The translations under genes and the position numbers were made by a program. Below, in pieces: positions 1 to 11,936 of a stretch of 64,000 nt of DNA. Under the pieces are notes generated by a model. That model saw nothing but the letters and a program-made list of their open reading frames with translations. It was not told the DNA's origin and searched no databases. The number at the start of each line of letters is the position of its first letter. Within the stretch, counting starts at the first letter, position 1. This stretch comes from Phycomyces nitens (Eukaryota; Mucoromycota; Mucoromycetes; Mucorales; Phycomycetaceae): assembly GCA_022702545.1 (NCBI GenBank), contig JAHRBC010000004.1, positions 3,100,001 through 3,164,000 of the forward strand, given 5' to 3'.

Positions 1-606
1 TATGTGTTGATGCGGGATGTCTGGATTGTCAATTCCCCAATACACAAGTGGCACAATGTTCTCAAGCAAGTCTTGCGAATATTGAAGCCAGGTGGCTGGA
101 TTGAGATCATTGAACAAGGCAAGTTTACATACTGGTCTGTAAATCAAATCTAACCACTGAGTCATCCAGACATCCGTATAAGCAAGCCAGGGCCTAGTTT
201 TGTCATTCTCAACAAATACGGCAGCATATTTCTCGAAAACATCCAGGCCAGACCTGATATTCTCGAAAAAATTGGGAATATTCTCGAGGAAACTGGTTAT
301 ACCTCCATTGATTCAACCATTGTCGAATTGCCGTTGGGTGAATGGGCCTCTATACCAAGCAAGTGTCTATTTTATATTGTCTGCATGTTTACTAATATCA
401 TGTACATAGCCATGAGAGAGTCTGGGTACCTCTTTAAGGATCTCAGCGAAAGACGATTCCGGGTATTTGCACCCTGGATATGCGAATACAACCAACTCTC
501 GCCAACATCCTTTGCCGAAACCTTGTCAAAGGCCATGGATGAATGCGAGACCTCAAAGACCCGATTATCCTGGCACTGTTTCGTAGGCCAAAAGCCTCTC
601 CATTAG
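1..606 (+). CDS. SAM-dependent methyltransferase (3' part, cut by window edge)
   Basis: The gene enters from the left edge, so only the last 167 codons are present. The first exon ends with a class I methyltransferase signature (QVLRILKPGGWIEIIEQ), the strand and loop after motif II/III of Methyltransf_11/25-type enzymes, so it should transfer a methyl group from S-adenosylmethionine; the substrate is unknown. Exons are 1-118, 170-358 and 410-606. Both introns appear to be GC-AG with the donor GCAAGT. The first is needed to avoid a stop and restore the frame. The second is 51 nt and in frame, so it could also be read through. The last exon (motif ESGYLFKD, ending FVGQKPLH) is the helical C-terminus of such fungal methyltransferases. 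It converges on SHQ1. Family confident, substrate not inferred. Confidence 0.8.
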
Positions 607-846
607 GACAGAAACGTGCTCTTGTTTGCCTGCATCTTGTTTATATACACATATTCTCTTGTATTTTCTCTTTTTGCTTATTATCTTTTTTATTATTATT
701 ATTATTATTATTGCATACTTGCTCACTCTATAGGTTTTCTGCACCTTGTTCTGCCTCTAGATCATTCATTTGTTTCGCAATCTATGGATAGATGAGTTAA
801 TATCCACTACATCCATGATAGACCTTTAAATATTTATAAACCCATT

Positions 847-2647
847 TCACTTTCTTACCTCTTCAAGTTCACTCAAATCCCACCCAAGTTCTTCTTTGCC
901 AACCTTGAAATGATGAAGCTCATGGGCCAATGTACGAAGAACATGCTCACTAGACAATCAAAGATGCAACAAAAAGTTGAATGTCTTTCCATCATCGCCA
1001 TTTTTGTTTGTTTTGTTTTGTTTTGTTTTTTTACCTTGCATGCTGAATCCACACACAGTAATCATCCAGCCAGATCTTGCTGTATACATAATAGACATCA
1101 TGGTGATCAAACAAGTCCTTCATGTCCAAAAGAGCTTTAAGGATAGCTCGCTTTCCGAGACGAAAGAGAACATAGACATCCTGCAGCACCTTTTCGCACA
1201 AGGCAATGCTTCGGTAAAGAGGGTAGGATAGAACACGTCTGTAACAGGCGACAATGGTATCCTTCAAGGTAGTAAATTGCTAATAAAACATGTCAGTAAA
1301 GACTCTTGATCCATAACCAATACGGCCAGCTGCATCTACCTCCAAGCACGAGATCGTAGGACTAATCTTTCCCACACACCACACAGACTCGACTGTGTTT
1401 TCGCCTTCGGAAACACGATGATTGTAGCTGTAGGCAAACATGAGGTCGACCAAACCAAGATAGGTTACCTTTTCGTTTGATAGCAAATCTAATTGTCCAC
1501 TGTCAGTTTGTTCGCTAGGCCCAAGTCTCCTTACATTCTTTGTTGGGCAAACTACGCATCAAGGCTTCTTCCTTGGGTGTAAATTTGACCAAGGACTCTT
1601 GGCCATCAATTGACAAACCATCCATGTCGATATCTACAGTTTGATTTGGGTCGGTATCAATCTCCTGGATCAAAGGACCTATAGACAGCCATCAATACAG
1701 ATACTAAGAAACCATAAAAATCCCCCTTACTCTTTCGATTCTTTCCTTCTTCTTCTTGCTTGGATAGCTTTTGGATCCTCTTTAGTTCCTTTGACCAGAG
1801 TGTCTTGTATTTAATGGCGTTTTGAATTTCTTCGTCATTTACAAAATCCATGGCATAATAATCCTCGTCAAACTTTAATTCTTCCTGTTCCAATCGATCC
1901 TGGCGCCGAGACTCCATGGTTGATTTTTCGGGTTCTCTAATGTCAATGATCTCGTTCATGGTTTCTTGGACATGAGTAAAGTATCCGCTGTACTGATTAT
2001 TGAATCCATAGACACTGTGGATCATTAAATCGTCTGCCGGTAGCTCTTGCGGTAATTCCCAGTTGAAATCGGCAGCTAGCAGATGGATTAAATCGATTGT
2101 TTGACCATCTGGTGTCTACCTTTTTGAAACTCGCTCTCTACTGTCTCGGTGGGTTCGTCCATGGATACATCTTGACTACCGATAACCTCAATAAGAGGTT
2201 TCTTTGGTTGCTGCTGTTGGTCTTCACTAGCATTGGTCGCCTCGCCACGTCTGGCCAGCAGTTTGGTGAGGAGATCGAGGTCTGGGAAATGCTCTCCCTT
2301 GTTTTCTTTGGAGACCTTGACAGTAAATTGGCCCAAAGAGGGATCATAGACAGCTTTAGAGTCATCGTCTTCGACTAGATTTGCAGGGAAATATAATCTA
2401 GGTATTTAGACAATTGATCAATACTCTTCCTTTGGGACAGTAGAGTTACCTTAGAAAGTATGGACGTAAAAAGAAGCGGAATTCGGTGCCTGAGACATGA
2501 AGATCAACATCTTGTGCCTAACATGACTATTAATGTCACTTTTCTAGGTATAGCATTACAGGCCCAACTTACTCTGACATATGGTGTATTGATGGTTATG
2601 GTGATTGAATTGTCGTCCTGGTCGACTTTAAATGTGGGTGTGATCAT
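847..2647 (-). CDS. SHQ1: H/ACA ribonucleoprotein assembly factor SHQ1
   Basis: SHQ1 is the chaperone that holds the pseudouridine synthase dyskerin/Cbf5 before H/ACA snoRNP assembly in the nucleus. Eight exons on the minus strand (2573-2647, 2450-2517, 2120-2397, 1731-2075, 1535-1678, 1340-1488, 1035-1279, 847-949) give 468 aa, close to yeast Shq1 (about 507). The N-terminus starts MITPTFKVDQDDNSITI and continues through PYFLRLYFPANL, a CS/p23-like domain (about residues 1-90). The C-terminal SHQ1 domain shows YGFNNQYSGYF, LPNKEYLLSNEK, LGLVDLMFAYSYNHR, KISPTISCLE and SYPLYRS in the family order. The start is the only ATG that gives the conserved MITP opening. All introns are GT-AG. It is divergent from GUT1 across 355 bp. 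Confidence 0.95.
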
Positions 2648-3002
2648 TTGGAATTACAAGAGATCTTGACAAAATAAATGACTAGACTATAGGAATCATT
2701 GCACTCTTTTTTTTTTGTTAAATAAAAAAACCAAGTCACGATTCATGCGGATGGGGGTCAGAATAGTCTTGCGAATATACGTATATATAAACATGATAAT
2801 CCTATCTGGTGATGACCTAATGTGACGTTTGGCTTGATCATTTATCCTGTACGCTTCTCGACTTTAATATGTTATATTTGATTTTGTGATAATTATTATT
2901 ATTAATTATATTAAATATATATATAAAAATATATATATAAAAATATTTATAATATATACAATTACCCCACTTTCTCTCTTTCCATCTTACCAACCCGTAA
3001 TA

Positions 3003-4986
3003 ATGAAGTATATCGGTGCCATCGATCAAGGCACCACCAGCACACGATTTCTGATCTTTGACCAGCAAGGGACACTTGTCACGTCGCACCAAGTCGAATT
3101 CGAACAATCGTGCCAGAAACCAGGGTAAAAAAAGAAAAAAGAAAAAAAATCCAGTCTTATAAATTTCCCCACATAAAGATGATAATGATATTACAAGAAG
3201 TGTTTAGTAATATGGGAGTGATAATATGTATGCACACTTTAATCACAATAATTTAGTTGGATTGAACACGATCCCTATGATCTTCTCGATTCTGCCATAA
3301 AGTGTGCGGATGAAGCAATGCGCAAGTTTGAATGGATGGGCCACGATCCTCGAAATGTCAAAGGTATTTTTCTATAGGAAACATAAATGCTGATACTGGA
3401 AAAAAAACAGCGGTTGGGATCGCGAATCAGAGAGAGACCACGCTTGTATGGGACAATCGTACCGGAGAACCTCTTTACAATGCAATTGTTTGGGGAGACA
3501 CACGCACCAATAGGCTTGTCAAGCGGCTTTCAAAGAAGCCAGAAGCAGACATCATTCAGCGAATGTGTGGTCTGCCACTCCATAACTACTTTTCGGCCCT
3601 AAAGATCAGATGGCTTATGGAGAACGTGGAACGTGTAAAGACTGCGTTTGATAAAGAAAAGGCCATGTTTGGCACAGTTGACAGCTGGCTCATATGGGTA
3701 AGTCTGGCCCACCTGATCTGCTGATCATCTAATAAGAAGCGGGCATCTGTCAGAATTTGACAGGAGGTGTACAGAGCGGTGTTCATGTGACAGATGTGAC
3801 TAATGCCAGCCGAACAATGCTCATGAACATCGAGACAAGACAGTGGGATCCCCAATTACTAGAGTAAGTCTTTCTTTGATCCTCGAATCTGTCTGATGGG
3901 TCTAGTTTCTTTGATATCCCAGCATCGATCTTGCCAAGGATCGTGTCTTCCTCGGAAGTGTATGGCAAGGTAAAATGGGGTCCACTTGAAGGTATGGCGA
4001 TCAGTGGCTGCTTAGGGGACCAGCAAGCAGCCCTGGTTGGCCAGAAATGCTTTGAGATTGGACAAGTCAAGAACACCTATGGCACAGGTGCATTCTTGCT
4101 GTTCAATGTTGGCCATACACCCGTGTTTTCTACACATGGACTCTTGTCAACCATTGCATATCAATTTGGACCCGATATCCCACCGGTCTATGCTCTTGAG
4201 GGATCTGTGAGTGTAGCGGGCGGGGCTATTAAATGGCTAAAGGACAATATGGGACTGATCCAAGAACCCAGTGAAATCAACACCTTGGCTTCCAAAGGTA
4301 GGCAAATGCTTCAATGTAAGCCCATCTAACCCCTGTTGGTTCCATACTCAGTCGAGGATACAGGCGGCGTACAGTTTATTCCGGCCTTTTCTGGGCTGTT
4401 TGCTCCATACTGGCGAGACGATGCCCGTGGAGTATTGGTGGGTCTGACACAGTACACCAACAAATACCACCTGGGACGTGCAGTTCTAGAGGCCGCATGC
4501 TTTTCAACCCGTGCTGTCCTGGATGCGATGAAGAATGACGGCAACTTGCCCCTCAAGAGCCTCAAGGCAGACGGAGGAATGTCAAATTCGGATGTCTGTA
4601 TGCAAATACAGGCAGATGTATTGGGCATTACAGTAGGTAAGTGGCCTTCAATATATCCATGTATCAATAGACCCCCAATTGTGTATCATATTAGAGCGGC
4701 CGGCTATGAACGAGACCACAGCACTTGGGGCTGCATTTGCGGCTGGACTGGCGATTGGGGTCTGGGACATGGCTTCCATACAACAATTGACCGTAGCCAA
4801 AGATACCTTTCAGCCAAGATGGGGGCCAGATGGTAATGATTACTTTGGTCTGGATAGCCTATTGACCCTATGTTTTTTATTTTGTTTTGTTTTTTAGAAC
4901 GAGAGAAACGCTATAAAATGTGGGAGGCAGGAGTACAACGCAGCTATGGATGGACAGACGTCTATGACTCTTCGGATGAAAGCTAA
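3003..4986 (+). CDS. GUT1: glycerol kinase
   Basis: ATP:glycerol 3-phosphotransferase, the first cytosolic step of glycerol use. Eight exons (3003-3124, 3257-3363, 3411-3697, 3754-3863, 3906-4297, 4352-4636, 4695-4832, 4898-4986) encode 509 aa, the normal length of the FGGY family. Visible signatures are the N-terminal phosphate-binding loop [12 protein letters not shown], the substrate region [20 protein letters not shown], the central [20 protein letters not shown], and the C-terminal ATP-site segments [14 protein letters not shown] and [14 protein letters not shown]. All exon junctions fall inside conserved blocks and restore frame with GT-AG signals. The start ATG opens directly with the conserved [11 protein letters not shown]. 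No truncation or missing residues seen. It lies tandem with the deaminase gene downstream (231-bp gap). Confidence 0.97.
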
Positions 4987-5217
4987 AGCAAATCTGGACT
5001 GGGTGATATAAAGCATTTGATATATAGGTAGCAATAAATAGACAACAATGGCAAAATACAATATACACACTAAAGCATCCAATTGACAAGAAAGAAAAGA
5101 AAGGGGGGAGATTGGAGGGGGGGGGTTGTTTTTGGATGACTGCTTAAATCAAACTGCATAAGATCTTCTCTCTCTTTTTTTGGTCGTTTGATATCTTCAA
5201 CTCCTGTTCTTCTTCAA

Positions 5218-6455
5218 ATGGACAAGTTCTGCGTTCAGCTGCCAAAGATTGAGCTTCATGCTCACATCAACGGTAGTCTTAGTCCAGATACCATGCGTGT
5301 TCTGGTTGAACGCAAGAAACATACCAATCCAAGTCTAGCCGAATTCCGTATCCCAGATTCTCTTGAGCGTATTGACGAGTAGGTTTTTGTATTAAGGTCA
5401 ATTCCCCTTTTTCTGTGTGGGAATACAGTTGCACAGTTATTGTCATGGGAGTTAATATTGGTTTTGACTCGATTACTCGTAGCTTCTTTACTTTGTTCAG
5501 GTTCATCTACCAACTCACTGATGATGAGCCATCAGTAGTCATTGCGACTCGTAATGTGATTAGTGACTTTGAGAGAGATGGTGTGCGCTATCTCGAACTG
5601 CGCACAACACCTAGAGAGAACCCTGCTACTGGAATGACCAAGACGTCTTACCTTGCTGCGGTTCTCTCGGCTATCAATGAAGTTCGGGAATCGATTGTTG
5701 TGCGACTGATCGTATCGATCGATCGCCGTAACACGCTCGAACAAGCCCAAGAGGCTCTTGATCTCGCTCTTCACTTTAGATCACAGGGTGTTGTTGGCAT
5801 TGATCTCTGTGGCCATGTTATGGAAGGCTCTTTTAGTGCACTTCGTCCGGCTTTCGAGAGAGCCAAACAGCATGGGTTTCCCTTGACCCTGCATTTTGGT
5901 GAAGTAAGATTTTAACACACATTGACAAAGATGGTTAATATCACTAAACAGGTCAAGGAGAACATGGTTGAGTTGGTTGACATGTTGACCATCCAGCCCG
6001 ATCGTCTGGGCCATGCTACCTTTTTGACACCCGAGAGTCGAGAGAGCATATATACCAACAACATCCCAGTTGAGATTTGCATGACTTCAAATGTGCTGTG
6101 CAAGACTACGGCAACGTATGAAGATCATCACATCAAGGACCTCCTTGTCGAGAAGCATCCTTTTATTATTTGTGCAAGTATCTATTTCTCGAGGTCTGAT
6201 GCGCACCGTCTAACATGCTTGTTGTTGTTGTTTTTTTTGGGGGGGATCTAGACTGATGACAAGGGCGTGTTCTTTTCCCAGCTTTCGGATGAATATGCAA
6301 TTGCTGCAAAGACTTTTGGGTTGACCAAGGATGAGCTTTACGAAGCTTCCTACCGTACAATTGAAACCATCTTTGGAGACGACGCTCTAAAAGAGAGTCT
6401 GAGGCAGATCTGGTCTGAATGGCGCAAGGTCAATTTGCCTCTCTTGAAGAAATAG
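5218..6455 (+). CDS. ADAL: adenosine deaminase-like protein (N6-methyl-AMP deaminase, ADAL type)
   Basis: Predicted zinc hydrolase of the adenosine/AMP deaminase superfamily. The ADAL subgroup removes the N6-methyl amine from N6-methyl-AMP to give IMP. Exons 5218-5378, 5483-5903, 5952-6173 and 6252-6455 encode 335 aa. Metal and catalytic motifs are in place: the N-terminal PKIELHAHINGS (HxH zinc ligands), RYLELRTTPR, VVGIDLCGH, LTLHFGE, DRLGHA and ICTDDKGVF (catalytic Asp pair). The last motif is only restored by splicing a GC-AG intron (donor GCAAGT) between Cys and Thr. FFTLFRFIYQLT at the second exon start matches the ADAL family and fixes the first acceptor. LHAHINGS rather than TELHVHLDG supports ADAL over classical adenosine deaminase. 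It converges with the adenylate-kinase gene. Confidence 0.93.
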
Positions 6456-6560
6456 CTATATAATAAACTAGCCATCACATAGCTGCTGGAGATGGCCAAT
6501 CTCTTGTATCTTTATTCGTTAGTATAGTCTATTCAGAGATGTCTAGGTTCTATTGAGTGT

Positions 6561-8521
6561 CTAACTAAACTTTTGCTCCAATGCACGGATATAGTGCTTT
6601 GGAAAGTCGATAGTTAGGACATGAATATTGTGCCTAGAGCGAAAATTCCAGTATACTTTTTTTTTAGTATCACTGTAATAATCTTGTTCAGTCAATAGAT
6701 CTTACGTTTCTAGGTCGATTTTGCCTGTCGTAAGGTCTACTCCAATGGGTACATAGCGTTCCCGGCTATCAAAAGATACGTGGTAGCCACGTTCTGACAA
6801 GACATCCATGACAATGTTTACAAAATGAGAGTCATCCAATAGTGGATTCTCTCTTTAATAGCCAATCGTTAGTAATGGACCATTTGTCCAAAGTGTATGT
6901 CTTACGTTCTAATCATGGCGTGTCCACTGATGGAATGGCGAATGATGTGAGGAGTAACGCATTCATCAACATATTTTATTGCTTGCTTCATAGTATCAGG
7001 CTCGGTGTCTTGGTAATGCTCCAAACGACTGATTAGATCCTATAAAGAAACAAATGGATTAATAACCTATTGAGACATCCTTCAAACCCTCACCAGTCGA
7101 GCATGGATTCCAATCTTGGATGCCAGTGGAATATGAGATATCGCATCATAAGTATCAGAGTCCAGTTCAAGGGAAGACTGGTACTCGAATTCCCTCATTA
7201 TGATCTCCAGCACTTCTTTGATCGATCCAGTTGCATTAATGAGGTCTATACAAATTTCATTAGACTCTATCTTCTTGCTCTTGGCCCAACTTACGAAAGG
7301 GAAACATCTTGGAAAGCTTTAAAAGAGATCCATAATGTGCTTTAAAGATCGAATAGCGCTCGCGGATAACCTAGGATGGATTTTGTTCATCTTTATGTTT
7401 CTTCTTCTTCTTAAATATACCACAAAAAAGGATACCTACGGTCTCGTCGTTGTCTGTCACTCGTTCCTCCCATAGTTCACCCTGGCCTGTCTTTTTGACC
7501 TGAGAATTATGCTCTCGAATCATTTTCCCGCGCGACAATTGTCTTTGAAGCGAGATTTCTTCATCTACATAAAGCACCGAGATACGAAACACGGGTCTCC
7601 TATTGAACAAGATGGGATGTGTGGTTAGAGACTCTAGAATCCTCAAATATAAAACGTACGGAAATTGATCGCGTCGATCTGTATGATAAAAATCGGTTCG
7701 TAACTCGGACATCTTTTCGTGAAGCATCTTGAGAGCCTCTACCTGGACATCTGTACGTGGAAATCCATCGACCAGAATACCGACAGTTGGGTCACAGTTT
7801 AACAGAGCATGCAAAAGTAGCTCAATCACATAACGGTCGGATATCATTTGGCCTTGGTTGATGAGCTCTTTGCACTCTGGTGTTTGAAGTAGTTGGGACA
7901 CTGAAATCGGAGCATTGGTAATACCGCGTGCACGCAAGAGGGAAGGTGTGTGTGTACCTTTACCAGATCTAGCCCAAACGATTAAAATAAAGACCAAGAT
8001 AGATACCTTGACAATCTCCAAACACACTTACCCCGGTGCACCCATCAAGAAGATGAACTCACGTGGGAGATGAATATTCTCCCTTCCATAATGGTCTTCG
8101 ATATGTTTCCATGCCTGATTAAAGATCAACTTTGCGTCCTTGATTTCTGAAGCCCTGTTTAAATATAAATCAATATAATAGTCTCGGCAAAACATAACAA
8201 GCTTTTATTGTACTGTTTTCGTACAGCATACCTAGTGTCCTGGGACGTACTGTCGTGATTAGAAGTGCCTTGCGAAGATATGGCCGAGCCTAGATATACA
8301 AATAACCCATAGTTGGTATCGATCTTGGCCTCTAGACAAGTCTACCGGTTTGCCCTGGAATCTTATTATATACACTTACGACTAGACTGAGCTGAAATAA
8401 ACTGTGGGGTTGATGTTGTGGTGTATAGACGTCTAGCTAACGGTCTATGAAAGAATCTGGCCAAGGCCATGCCCGATGTAGCCATGGGGGCCACATGTCG
8501 AATGAGTCTCTGGACCGACAT
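6561..8521 (-). CDS. adenylate-kinase-domain protein, probably mitochondrial
   Basis: Ten exons on the minus strand (8380-8521, 8232-8289, 8032-8154, 7660-7968, 7440-7599, 7295-7370, 7094-7245, 6906-7039, 6706-6852, 6561-6633) give 457 aa. The first about 40 residues are rich in Arg, Ser and Thr and lack acidic residues (MSVQRLIRHVAP...ARRLYTTTS), as in a mitochondrial targeting peptide. A P-loop GAPGSGKGT lies at residues 105-113, followed by ISVSQLL, the NMP-binding and lid regions, GILVDGFPRTDVQ and RPVFRISVLYVDEE. The kinase core should interconvert AMP+ATP and 2 ADP. About 200 residues follow the core (from the segment IRERYSIFKAHYG), an extension absent from short adenylate kinases and of unknown role. 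Fold confident; location and exact nucleotide specificity inferred. Confidence 0.85.
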
Positions 8522-8745
8522 GAGTAACAGAGAAAGAATAGGTGGGTAATTTAGATTGGATAAAAGGACAAAGTTGTAAGAAACGGGCCTTGCCTCACTA
8601 CGTTCTGTAGTACGTCACACAAACACCCACAAAAAGAATAAAGAAAATGAAAAGGATCCATTTAATTGAACAAGAATAAGAGATGTGTAGAGTGGAATGC
8701 ATGTGCTTTAAATATATATACATATATATACAAGGAGTATAAGTA

Positions 8746-9751
8746 CTATGTAGAAGTTGGTGCAGTAGGGGCAGTGGTAGGGGGAGTAGTTGGAGGTGCA
8801 GCAGAAGTAGAAGAGCTTACTCGGCCAACACTTTGTGCATTTGCTCCTCTTCCTCTTCCTCCTCTTCCTTCTCCTCCTCCTCGTCCACGCCCACTACCAC
8901 TACCTCGGGTGCTTCCTCTTTCTCGAGCACTTCCTCTTCCTCGAGTGCTTTCTCTAGGCACATATGGTTTTACCACCCTTTGGTTGCACTTGAGGTCTTT
9001 GCTAAACTTGGTAATAATGGCAAAACAAGTTCTGATACCTGGCCATCCGGGCCATCCATTTGGAACCTGTGGATTTCTCATCCGTGGCTCTGGTTGAATT
9101 GTGCCTGCCTTTACGGCCCGGTTGTATTCTCTGCACTGTTTGCTCTTTCGCTTTTTACGCTTTAACTTTGGCTCGTCTGCAAGTGGTATATTCATTACAT
9201 GGGTTGACTGGGCGAGTCCATACGATTGCCTTGACTGCTCCATGATTTGGTCATAGCTCACAGCAGATGCAGCCACAAGAGCTGCAAATTCAGGGTCCTC
9301 TTCATCATGGTCCACGACCTGTTGGCGTGCAACCTCTGCAGACATTTCATCGCCTCTGTCTACTCCTTGAAGACTGATCTTTGTCACTTGTTTACTTGAG
9401 AACAACTTGAACGAGAATCCCTGTAGCTCATCTTCATCTTCATTTTCCTTTGGTTCATCATTCTCGTCATCCGCAACCGCAGACATTTCCTGCTCCCCAT
9501 TGCTTTCCTCTTCCTCTTCCTCTATTTCCATTGAATTGCCCATCAGCTGCTGCATCAATGCATTCATACGTTCTGCGTCTGCATCGCTGGTCTCTTCCTG
9601 GTCGTCATAAATGTCTGACCGGTTAGAGACGCGTGTGTTGGGCTGAACAATAGCTGGAAAGCTTCCTCTAGAAGAAACAGTGTGAACACCATCATCATCA
9701 TCATTACAGAACTCGACAGGGCTCTTACAGCGGCTTGACAGAGTATGTCAT
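8746..9751 (-). CDS. acidic/RG-rich protein of unknown function, probably nuclear
   Basis: Two exons: a 23-nt first exon (9729-9751, MTYSVKPL) and a long second exon (8746-9667), total 314 aa. After the start come a short conserved-looking segment (GSFPAIVQPNTRV), an acidic stretch (MEIEEEEEES, DDENDEPKENEDEDE), a motif FSFKLFSSKQVTKISL, a basic lysine cluster (KLKRKKRKSKQ), NGWPGWPG, and a C-terminal RG/RGG tract (about 45 residues) ending in Thr/Pro repeats. RGG tails and basic clusters fit RNA binding and nuclear or nucleolar location, but that is inference. I do not recognise the family; the FxLFS...ISL motif faintly recalls fungal DUF2011-type proteins. The long opposite-strand frame here is a shadow. 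It shares a 581-bp divergent upstream region with the EF-1alpha gene. Confidence 0.75.
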
Positions 9752-10171
9752 GGTCTATGCTCTTGGTTGCTTTTTTTCACTTTTTCTTTTTTTTTCTCTC
9801 TCTTGGGAAAAGCTAAACTCGGCTGTCATTGTGACTGTTTAAAAGGAAGAAGACCCTTCCTTTTTTTGGGATGATTTTTGAGAATATATTTAGTACAAGC
9901 CACTGTAGTAGAGGGATTATGTGGCTTGTGAGATGCAGCTTGATCTCTACTGAAATCGATTTCCAAACATAATAAGTTTTATATTAATTATACAAAAACC
10001 TATTCGGATTTCGGGATTGGTTATGTTCAATACGTTTGTGTCAAAAAAAAAAAAAAAAAGTCGCGCAGTCCATTGAAGCGCCTTTTTTTGGATTCGGTTT
10101 TGGGTTTTTTGTAGATGATTGGGTGAAAAATTTTGAATCAAAAAAACCGCTGACCCGGGAACAAAGAGTGG

Positions 10172-10179
10172 TATAAATA
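10172..10179 (+). promoter_or_regulatory. TATA box of the EF-1alpha gene
   Basis: TATAAATA sits about 60 bp before the proposed 5'-UTR intron and about 160 bp before the ATG, a good position for a core promoter of this highly expressed gene. Confidence 0.6.
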
Positions 10180-10236
10180 ATGGGGTTCCTTGGGAGCAGC
10201 ATGTTTCCTTCCCTATTTTCACATCCAATTTTTAAG

Positions 10237-10330
10237 GTAAAAGGTCGCTCCATCCGTCTATTTTCGGTGTCCATCTGTCACCAAATGCTATCCATCCAAC
10301 ACATATTCTAAAACACATTCTCTTTTATAG
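10237..10330 (+). other. probable 5'-UTR intron of EF-1alpha
   Basis: The sequence AAG/GTAAAAGG begins and a pyrimidine-rich stretch ending TTTTATAG closes a 94-nt interval just two bases before the ATG. Leader introns next to the start codon are common in highly expressed elongation factor genes. It cannot be proved without cDNA. Confidence 0.55.
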
Positions 10331-10332
10331 CC

Positions 10333-11768
10333 ATGGGTAAGGAAAAGACTCACGTTAACGTCGTCGTTATTGGCCACGTCGATTCCGTAAGTATAATCAG
10401 CTTCTTTTTGATAGACTTGTTCTAACATTTTTTTATAATCTTCAGGGCAAGTCCACCACCACCGGTCACTTGATCTACAAGTGCGGAGGTATTGACAAGC
10501 GTACCATCGAGAAGTTCGAGAAGGAAGCCGCTGAACTCGGTAAGGGTTCCTTCAAGTACGCCTGGGTTCTTGACAAGCTCAAGGCCGAGCGTGAACGTGG
10601 TATCACCATCGATATTGCTCTCTGGAAGTTCGAGACCCCCAAGTTCATGGTCACTGTCATTGATGCCCCCGGTCATCGTGATTTCATCAAGAACATGATT
10701 ACTGGTACCTCCCAGGCCGATTGCGGTGTCCTCATCATTGCTGCCGGTACCGGTGAGTTCGAAGCTGGTATCTCCAAGGATGGTCAGACCCGTGAGCACG
10801 CTCTTCTTGCCTTCACCCTCGGTGTCCGCCAGTTGATCGTTGCCATCAACAAGATGGACACCACCAAGTGGTCCGAGGCTCGTTACAACGAAATCGTCAA
10901 GGAAGTTTCCTCCTTCATCAAGAAGATCGGTTTCAACCCCAAGTCTGTTCCCTTTGTCCCCATCTCCGGATGGCACGGAGACAACATGTTGGAGGAGTCC
11001 GTCAACATGGGTTGGTTCAAGGGATGGACCAAGGAGACCAAGGCTGGTGTCAAGTCTGGAAAGACTCTTCTCGAGGCCATCGACAACATCGACCCTCCCG
11101 TCCGTCCTTCCGACAAGCCCCTCCGTCTTCCCCTCCAGGATGTCTACAAGATCGGTGGTATCGGTACTGTTCCCGTCGGTCGTGTCGAGACTGGTGTCAT
11201 CAAGGCTGGTATGATCGTCAACTTCGCCCCCGCCGGTGTTGTCACTGAAGTCAAGTCCGTCGAAATGCACCACGAACAGCTCGTTGAGGGTCTCCCCGGA
11301 GACAACGTCGGTTTCAACGTCAAGAACGTTTCCGTCAAGGATATCCGTCGTGGTAACGTCTGCTCTGACTCCAAGAACGACCCCGCCAAGGAGTCCGGTT
11401 CCTTCACTGCCCAGGTTATTGTCCTCAACCACCCCGGTCAGATTGGTGCTGGTTACTCTCCCGTTCTCGATTGCCACACTGCTCACATTGCCTGCAAGTT
11501 CGCTGAGCTCCTCGAGAAGATCGACCGTCGTTCCGGTAAGAAGATGGAAGATGCCCCCAAGTTCATCAAGTCCGGTGACTCTGCCATCGTCAAGATGGTT
11601 CCCTCCAAGCCCATGTGCGTCGAGGCCTACACTGACTACCCCCCTCTCGGTCGTTTCGCCGTCCGTGATATGCGTCAGACCGTTGCCGTCGGTGTCATCA
11701 AGGCTGTCGAGAAGGTCGACAAGGCCTCCAAGGTCACCAAGGCTGCTGCCAAGGCTGGCAAGAAGTAA
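10333..11768 (+). CDS. TEF1: translation elongation factor 1-alpha
   Basis: eEF1A delivers aminoacyl-tRNA to the ribosomal A site as a GTP complex. Exons 10333-10386 and 10446-11768 encode 458 aa, the usual length. The G1 loop GHVDSGKST is split by the intron exactly after the Ser of GHVDS. Other GTPase motifs are DAPGHRDF (G3) and NKMDTT (G4), followed by domain II (PVGRVETGV) and domain III ([35 protein letters not shown]), ending in the lysine-rich [12 protein letters not shown]. Codon use is strongly biased to C-ending codons, unlike every neighbour, as expected for a very highly expressed gene. It converges with the CarRP-like gene: the two stop codons are 168 bp apart. Confidence 0.98.
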
Positions 11769-11936
11769 ATTTCTTGACCTCTCTTTTATCAATCTTTGCC
11801 TTTTGACTTTGCAGTCTTTCTACTCTCACATCAAACCCCAAAGAGTTCCCCTAAGAAAAAGAAGCGATTCTTTTTTTTGTTTAAATAAAAATGCAAAATT
11901 TACAACATTTTATAAAGTGTGTGTGTGTGTGTTTGT

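Noticed and set aside
8666..9165. Plus-strand Ser/Pro/Leu-rich frames of 110-143 codons
   Set aside because: Opposite strand of the RG-rich gene; repeats are complements of RGG and Glu codons.
10422..11792. 456-codon open frame on the minus strand opposite EF-1alpha
   Set aside because: It is the antisense shadow of a C-ending-codon-biased gene; low-complexity Gly/Leu/Asp/Val composition and no family similarity.
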